Below are positions 59,065 through 64,000 of a stretch of DNA of 64,000 bases, one piece after another. The position numbers and the translations under genes were made by a program. Origin of the DNA: Nocardioides sp. zg-1230 (GTDB lineage Bacteria > Actinomycetota > Actinomycetes > Propionibacteriales > Nocardioidaceae). Location: positions 1,116,001 to 1,180,000 of the forward strand of contig NZ_JABJQZ010000001.1 in NCBI RefSeq assembly GCF_013155335.1, given 5' to 3'. Position 1 is the first letter of the stretch. Each line of letters begins with the position of its first letter. The notes below the pieces were generated by a model. That model was not told the DNA's origin. It was given only the letters and a program-made list of their open reading frames with translations, and made no database searches.

Positions 59065-59376
59065 ATGAGCGAGATGTACGGCCAGACAGAGAAGGCCCTC
59101 TCGAAGGGTGCCGAGGCCGTCGACCAGGCGCGCGCCGACGTCAAGAACAAGTGCGGTGTCCTGTCCGGCAACATCCAGACGATGATGGGTGGATGGGGCG
59201 GCCAGGGTGCCACCGCGTTCAACAACCTGATGATCGCCTGGGACCAGAAGCAGGAGACCATCCTCAAGGCCCTCGACCAGCTCTCGGCCTCCATGAAGGA
59301 GACGGAGCGCGACAACGTCTCGACCGACGAGTCGCAGTCCGCCACCCACGCCAACCTCCAGGGCCGTCTCGGCTGA
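59065..59376 (+). CDS. WXG100 protein, EsxA/EsxB type
   Basis: 103 residues from the ATG following GAGAAGGATCTTTC. Helix-turn-helix hairpin with MGGWGGQGATAFNNLM (Trp-Gly-Gly variation of WXG). As a type VII substrate it should form a dimer with the protein encoded next. Located after a 167-bp gap behind the first eccD, where TAGATG at about 58948 may be a promoter. Confidence 0.93.
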   Translation: MSEMYGQTEKALSKGAEAVDQARADVKNKCGVLSGNIQTMMGGWGGQGATAFNNLMIAWDQKQETILKALDQLSASMKETERDNVSTDESQSATHANLQGRLG

Positions 59377-59412
59377 CGCCGACACCCGACTTCTGAGATC
59401 TAGGAGATCGAC

Positions 59413-59703
59413 ATGACTTTCGACGGAATCAAGGTCCAGCACGGCAGCCTCGACGCCGGTGCGGCCGACGTGATGAAGGCGGCCAAGGACATCGAGGCCC
59501 GCCTCGACCAGCTCGAGAACGAGCTCAACCCCCTCAAGTCGGACTGGAACGGTAACGCCAAGATGGCCTACGACCAGGCCAAGGCCAAGTGGGACCAGGC
59601 GATGACCGAGATGACCCTCCTGCTCCAGCAGGCCAGCCAGGGTGTCGACGCGTCCAACGCCGAGTACAAGGCTGCCGATGCCCGGGGCGCCAACCGCTTC
59701 TGA
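59413..59703 (+). CDS. WXG100 protein, second ESX partner
   Basis: 96 residues. LKSDWNGNAKMAYDQAKAKWDQAM is the WXG turn and second helix. The YxxxD/E export-type motif expected in one partner may be YDQAKAKWD or YKAAD near the C-terminus. CTAGGAGATCGAC precedes the ATG. It pairs with the gene 36 bp upstream. Confidence 0.93.
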   Translation: MTFDGIKVQHGSLDAGAADVMKAAKDIEARLDQLENELNPLKSDWNGNAKMAYDQAKAKWDQAMTEMTLLLQQASQGVDASNAEYKAADARGANRF

Positions 59704-59718
59704 GCAGCGCACACCGTC

Positions 59719-59754
59719 CGAGGCCGGTCGTCCCTCCGGGGACGTCCGGCCTCG
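59719..59754 (+). terminator. Hairpin after the WXG100 pair
   Basis: Arms 59719-59733 and 59740-59754 pair over 14 of 15 bases with a 6-base loop, then GCGGCATTTC. It would let the two WXG100 genes be made in excess over the downstream core genes, which have a TAGGCT box at 59780. Confidence 0.65.
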
Positions 59755-59855
59755 CGGCATTTCAGCGAGCGGCTGTCGCCTAGGCTGCTCCCCGTTCAGT
59801 GCTCCGGCCCCTCGGCCGACGCAGGTGCGTGCAAGGACAATCAGGGGGAACACCA

Positions 59856-61238
59856 ATGAGTCAGGGGTCCTCGGTCGCCTCAGGCCTGGTCCGGGTGACC
59901 ATCGCCTCGGGATCTCGACGGGTCGATCTCGTGCTGCCGGGCTCGATCCCGGTCGCCGAGCTCGTCCCTGAGCTCGCCCGCTCCGTCGGCCTGCTCGACG
60001 CCTCCACGGTCTACGGCGGCTACCGCCTCGTGACCCAGGAGGGGCGGATCCTCGTCAACAACGCCGGCCTGACGATGCAGGGCATCGAGGACGGCGGCCT
60101 GCTCACGGTGACCGCCGGGGTCGACGACAAGGCTCCGCGCGTCTACGACGACGTCGTCGAGGCCATGGCCGACGTCGTGGAGAACGAGCTCAAGCCGTGG
60201 GAGCCCGCGGCGGGGCGGCGTACGGCGCTGGGCGCGGGCAGCATCCTGCTCGGCCTCGGCGCGCTGGCGCTCCTCCTGCAGGGCGAGAGCGTGCTCGGCG
60301 GCGTCGCCGCCGCGGTCATCGCCGGGCTCCTCGTGGTCGGCGGCATCGTGCTGACCCGCGCGCAGGACGAACCGGAGGCCGGGGTCGCCGTGTCGCTCCT
60401 GGCCGCCCTCTACGCCGCGGTCGCCGGGCTGCTGCTCGCGCCGGGCGTGCTGCCCGCCTGGAGCTGGCCCCTCGACGACGCCTTCTTCACCGACCCGCTC
60501 CTCTACGCCGGGCTGGGCGTCCTCGCCGTCGGCCTGGTCGCCGTGGTCGGCCTGCAGGACGGCCGAGCCCTGGTCATCCCTGCCGTCGTGGTCGGTGCGG
60601 TGGTCGTCGCCGGCACCGTCCTGATCCGGGTCTTCTCGCTGGAGCCGTCCACCGTCTTCGTCGTCCTGCTCACCCTCGTCGTCCTGGCCGGCAGCATCTT
60701 CCCGTGGCTCGCGCTCGGCGTGACCGGCACCAGCGTCGACCAGCTCTACTCCTTGCACGACATCACCGCCGACCCCGACGAGATCGACGCCGACGAGGTC
60801 GCCGACGACGCCCGGGTCGGGCACGAGATCCTGCTCGCGGTCTCGGCAACGGTCGGCACGCTGCTCGTCCTCCTCGCCCCCTTCGCGGTCGGTCGCGGCG
60901 TCTACGGCACCGTGCTCGCCGCCGTGTGCTGCCTGGCGGTGATGTTCCGCACCCGCCAGTACCGCACCGGTTCGGAAGTCCTCGCCGGCCTCGTCTCCGG
61001 CATCCTCGGCCTGGTCTCGGTGGCCGTGTCGATGCTGCTGATCCACGACGGCTGGCGCGCGGGAGCCGCCATCGGCCTCGCAGGCATCGGCGCCGTGCTG
61101 CTCGCGCTCACGCTCGTCCCGGCGTCGCCGTCGGTGCGACGCGGCCGCATGGGTGACGTGGTCGAGACGATGACGCTGCTCGCGCTGCTCCCCCTGATGG
61201 TGCTCGCGGCCGGCTTCGTCTCCGCGGTGGCGGGCTGA
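59856..61238 (+). CDS. eccD: Type VII secretion membrane protein EccD (second copy)
   Basis: 460 residues from the ATG behind CAGGGGGAA. N-terminal ubiquitin-like domain (VRVTIASGSRRVDLVLPGSIPVAELVPELARSVG..LTVTAG), then about eleven helices. Fits EccD well. It is 3 bp from eccB, so eccD-eccB-mycP form a tight operon. Confidence 0.92.
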   Translation: MSQGSSVASGLVRVTIASGSRRVDLVLPGSIPVAELVPELARSVGLLDASTVYGGYRLVTQEGRILVNNAGLTMQGIEDGGLLTVTAGVDDKAPRVYDDVVEAMADVVENELKPWEPAAGRRTALGAGSILLGLGALALLLQGESVLGGVAAAVIAGLLVVGGIVLTRAQDEPEAGVAVSLLAALYAAVAGLLLAPGVLPAWSWPLDDAFFTDPLLYAGLGVLAVGLVAVVGLQDGRALVIPAVVVGAVVVAGTVLIRVFSLEPSTVFVVLLTLVVLAGSIFPWLALGVTGTSVDQLYSLHDITADPDEIDADEVADDARVGHEILLAVSATVGTLLVLLAPFAVGRGVYGTVLAAVCCLAVMFRTRQYRTGSEVLAGLVSGILGLVSVAVSMLLIHDGWRAGAAIGLAGIGAVLLALTLVPASPSVRRGRMGDVVETMTLLALLPLMVLAAGFVSAVAG

Positions 61239-61241
61239 TCG

Positions 61242-62666
61242 ATGGCCACCAAGAAGGACCTGGTCGAGGCGCACGCCTTCAGCCGTCGCCGCCTCGTCAC
61301 GGCGTTCGTATCCGGTGCTCCGGGCGGCCGCGAGGTGGAGCCCGTGCGACCGGGCCGCGTGCTCATCGGCGGCGTCGCGCTCTCCGTGCTGCTCCTGGCC
61401 GGGGCGGCCATCGCGGGGTTCCTGCTGGGCCGGCCGCCGGCGCAGTGGCTCGACGAGGGCAGCTTCGTGATCTCCAAGGACACCGGCGAGCAGTACGTCG
61501 TCCTGCGCGGCGGTGACGACCCGCTGCTCCAGCGGGTGCCCAACTACGTCTCGGCCCAGCTGCTGCTCGGGCAGGCCGAGCTCACCCCCTACACCGTCCG
61601 CGACAAGTACATCCGCACCGTGCAGCTCGGCGAGGACCTCGGCATCGACGCCGCCCCGGCCAGCCTCCCGTCGGCGGGCGAGCTGGTCGACGACGGCTGG
61701 ACCGCCTGCACCGGGGACGGCGTCGGCATCAAGGTCGCCGTGCAGCGCGAGCACACGGTCGAGGACCTGGCCGGGTCCGCCTTCCTCGTGCGCAGCGACG
61801 GCACGACCTGGCTGATCGCGACCGCGCCGCCCGTCGGGAGCGAGCAGGGGAGCGCCTACCGCTTCCCGATGCCCGAGGACGAGACGCAGTCCTCCACGCT
61901 TGGCGACAGGCTCGGGTTCGGTGCCTCGGCGACCGAGGTCGACGCCGACTGGCTGAACCTGTTCCGGCTCGGCGAGCCCCTCGAGAAGTCGTCCTTCGGC
62001 ATCACCCGTCCCGGTGAGCGCGTGCCCTACGGCAGCACCGGCACCGACCTGTCGCGCTACCGCATCGGCGACCTGCTGCTCTCGAGCAGCGGGTCCTACT
62101 ACCTGCTCGGCGACGAGAAGCCGGAGCGGCTCAGTGACTTCGCGGGCATGGTCTACGGCGTCGTCGAGCAGCCGGCGCAGGAGCTGCCCGGCGACCTGTC
62201 CGCGTCGTTCGGTGACCCCAGCACGCCGGCGGAGTGGCCCACGGAGGTCCCGCAGCCGGTCGACAACGGCGCGCTGTGCGCGGTGCTCCACCCCGCGACC
62301 GGTGCCGACGCCACCTTCAGCCTCGCCACGAACCCCACCGGCGCGGCAGACCCCTACGCCGCCGACGTACGACCCGGCCGGCACGCGGTCGACGTCGAGC
62401 CCAGCGCCGGGGCCTACGTGCTGTCCGGCTCCGGTGAGGCCGCCGACGCCGGCACCCGCTACGTCATCGACCCCAAGGGTGAGAAGTACGAGCTGGTCGG
62501 GTCGGAGGTGCCGGACTTCCTCGGCTACGGCGACGTCGACCCGCCGCTGGTGCCGAGTGCCTGGCTGGAGTTCTTCGAGCCGGGGGTGCAGCTGTCGACC
62601 AACAGCGCGCGCCGGGTCCCCGAGGACGCCCCGCCCGCCGACGACGCGACCGCGGACGCGGGCTGA
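61242..62666 (+). CDS. eccB: Type VII secretion protein EccB
   Basis: 474 residues. Family N-terminus (TKKDLVEAHAFSRRRLVTAFVSGAPGGREVEPVRPGRVLIGG), one membrane helix (about 45-68) and a large extracellular domain with conserved Cys in GWTACTGDG and GALCAVLHP. EccB forms the outer-facing part of the core complex. Its TGA shares one base with the mycP ATG. Confidence 0.95.
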   Translation: MATKKDLVEAHAFSRRRLVTAFVSGAPGGREVEPVRPGRVLIGGVALSVLLLAGAAIAGFLLGRPPAQWLDEGSFVISKDTGEQYVVLRGGDDPLLQRVPNYVSAQLLLGQAELTPYTVRDKYIRTVQLGEDLGIDAAPASLPSAGELVDDGWTACTGDGVGIKVAVQREHTVEDLAGSAFLVRSDGTTWLIATAPPVGSEQGSAYRFPMPEDETQSSTLGDRLGFGASATEVDADWLNLFRLGEPLEKSSFGITRPGERVPYGSTGTDLSRYRIGDLLLSSSGSYYLLGDEKPERLSDFAGMVYGVVEQPAQELPGDLSASFGDPSTPAEWPTEVPQPVDNGALCAVLHPATGADATFSLATNPTGAADPYAADVRPGRHAVDVEPSAGAYVLSGSGEAADAGTRYVIDPKGEKYELVGSEVPDFLGYGDVDPPLVPSAWLEFFEPGVQLSTNSARRVPEDAPPADDATADAG

Positions 62667-63919
62667 TGGTCCGCCCGTCCCAGCCGCGCCGCGCCGCCGT
62701 GCGTACGACGTTCGCCGCGGGCCTGCTCGCAGCGTCGGTCGTGCCGCTGGGCGCGGCCCCGGCCGCCGCCGACCACGATGCCCCCTGCAGCGTGACCGAG
62801 GTGCCGGGCTCGGAGCGGCTGGCCGACACGCACGCCAAGGACAACCCCGCCCTCGAGCGGATGCACGTCGAGCAGGCCCAGGAGCTCGCCACCGGCCGGG
62901 GCGTGAAGGTCGCCGTGATCGACAGCGGGACGGTCGGCATCGAAGGCCTCGACGTCACCGGCGGCGCGGCCATCGCGGGCGTCAACCCTGCCACCCGCCT
63001 GTCCGGCCACGGCACGATCGTGGCCGGGCTCATCGCGGGGCCGCGGGGAGTCGCACCCGATGCCCAGGTCTTCGACGTGAAGGTCTACGACTCCGAGGAC
63101 GCCGACACCACCCAGGGTGAACGACCCGTGACCTCGGCGGGCATCGCCGCGGGCATCGAGGCCGTGATCCGCGCGCAGCCGCAGCAGCAGGTCGACATCG
63201 TCAACATCTCCCTCGCCGTCCGCGAGCCCGACCCCGCGCTCGAGGCGGCGGTCGCGCGTCTCGTGGACCTCGGCGTCGTCGTGGTGGCGGCCGCGGGCAA
63301 CGCCGCGGTCGGCACCCCCGACTCCGGCTTCGAGGGCACGCCCGACAACGACGCCGACGTCTTCCCCGCCGACTACCCCGGCGTGCTCGCGGTCAGCGCG
63401 ATCCCGCCCGGTGACGAGAACCCCAGCACCTACGTGCTCCCCAACCTCGACACCGACGTCGCCGCCCCGACGCTCGGGGCCGTCTCGGTCAACGCGACGC
63501 AGCAGGTCTGCGTCGTCGACCAGGTCGCGACGTCGTGGGCGAGCGCCGAGGTCAGCGGGGTGATGGCCCTGCTCAAGCAGCGCTTCCCCCGCGAGACGCC
63601 CCAGCAGCTCGTGGCCCGGCTGCAGGCCACCACCGAGGGTGCAGGTGCTCCCGAGGGCCCGGACGGCAAGGCGGCCAACCCGTGGACCGGAGCGGGTGTC
63701 GTCCAGGCGCACGACGCCCTCACCCGCGAGATCAGGCCGGGCCGCCAGGGCAAGGTCGAGACCACGGTCCAAGAGGTCCGTGCCGACGCCCAGGCGCCGC
63801 CGGCGCCCGAGCGGATCGACCTCTTCGGCACGCCCCGCGCGATCCTGCTGTGGTCGGGCCTGGTGGCCGGTTCGCTGCTGGCGCTGGCCTTCATGCTGCG
63901 CCCGTTGCTGCGACGTTGA
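62666..63919 (+). CDS. mycP: Mycosin, type VII secretion-linked subtilisin-like protease
   Basis: 417 residues. Signal peptide, then the catalytic triad Asp86 (VIDSGT), His115 (SGHGTIVAG) and Ser290 (ATSWAS), oxyanion Asn212, and Cys41/Cys282 likely in a disulfide. A C-terminal membrane helix (ILLWSGLVAGSLLALAFML) anchors it outside the cell membrane. Mycosins stabilise the type VII complex and cut some substrates. Confidence 0.95.
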   Translation: MVRPSQPRRAAVRTTFAAGLLAASVVPLGAAPAAADHDAPCSVTEVPGSERLADTHAKDNPALERMHVEQAQELATGRGVKVAVIDSGTVGIEGLDVTGGAAIAGVNPATRLSGHGTIVAGLIAGPRGVAPDAQVFDVKVYDSEDADTTQGERPVTSAGIAAGIEAVIRAQPQQQVDIVNISLAVREPDPALEAAVARLVDLGVVVVAAAGNAAVGTPDSGFEGTPDNDADVFPADYPGVLAVSAIPPGDENPSTYVLPNLDTDVAAPTLGAVSVNATQQVCVVDQVATSWASAEVSGVMALLKQRFPRETPQQLVARLQATTEGAGAPEGPDGKAANPWTGAGVVQAHDALTREIRPGRQGKVETTVQEVRADAQAPPAPERIDLFGTPRAILLWSGLVAGSLLALAFMLRPLLRR

Positions 63920-63953
63920 GCCGCGGCCGATGCTTCCATGATGGAATCACGCC

Positions 63954-64000
63954 ATGCCTGACACCTCGGACGCGCCCGTCGCCGTCATCCTAGCCGGCGG
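63954..64000 (+). CDS. Start of a nucleotidyltransferase-like gene, cut by window end
   Basis: Only 15 complete codons are visible. After a few polar residues they read VAVILAGG, the start of the nucleotide-binding loop of MobA/sugar-nucleotidyltransferase folds. TGGAAT lies 6 bp before the ATG. Which enzyme cannot be said. Confidence 0.55.
   Translation, partial: MPDTSDAPVAVILAG

Overview
The window is chromosomal DNA from a high-GC Gram-positive bacterium, most likely an actinomycete of the Nocardioides/Nocardioidaceae type. The evidence is very GC-rich third codon positions, many GTG starts, an ESX-type (type VII) secretion locus with mycosin, GTP-dependent PEP carboxykinases, an F420-type reductase, actinobacterial DUF5994 and DICT-MerR proteins, and many start codons lying 6-7 bp behind a TANNNT -10 box (leaderless genes). 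I see no insertion sequence, prophage, CRISPR array or rRNA. Three tRNA genes are present.

Layout. 1-6.4 kb: end of a sensor histidine kinase, a lipoprotein, a class III sirtuin, a three-gene overlapping operon (N-formylglutamate amidohydrolase-like, DUF1704/QEGLA metallopeptidase, ATP-grasp ligase), and an RsbW-like kinase with a small charged partner. 6.7-11.3 kb: DUF5994, menB, a cluster of six inverted/direct repeats, an F420-type reductase, an MFS carrier and an ACT-domain protein. 11.3-20 kb: a complete recC-recB-recD operon. 20-31.6 kb: small stress-type genes (CsbD, Rho-N, Dps), DICT-MerR, TetR, SGNH hydrolase, formylglycine-generating enzyme, agmatinase-family enzyme, nucleoside hydrolase, a hydrolase/VOC pair under a divergent MarR, and a hemerythrin-like protein. 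31.7-39.9 kb: tRNA-Arg, two different PEP carboxykinase genes, and between them a GGDEF-EAL / processive glycosyltransferase / small membrane protein cassette. 40-44 kb: a LuxR-type regulator facing a 41-residue secreted peptide gene, two tRNA-Ser genes, a PH-like membrane protein, and a class F sortase with its DUF4397 surface protein. 44.1-53.3 kb: MoxR ATPase/VWA pair, a WXG/EspG-like/hydrolase-like cassette, a cation/proton antiporter, and a HerA-like ATPase. 53.4-63.9 kb: the type VII secretion locus (EccC divergent from EccD-EsxA-EsxB-EccD-EccB-MycP), followed by the start of a nucleotidyltransferase gene.

How the parts work together. The type VII genes encode a membrane ATPase, channel proteins, protease and two WXG100 substrates; the WXG/EspG-like cassette a few kilobases away may be cargo for it. 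The GGDEF-EAL protein directly upstream of a synthase-like GT2 enzyme suggests c-di-GMP-controlled polysaccharide. The two PEP carboxykinases differ at the metal site: one is canonical, while the other has lost two of three Mn ligands and the P-loop cysteine. The most system-like unexplained items are the LuxR/secreted-peptide pair, the amidohydrolase-metallopeptidase-ligase operon, the altered PEP carboxykinase, and a rare AT-rich motif shared by the DICT-MerR and sortase-substrate promoters.
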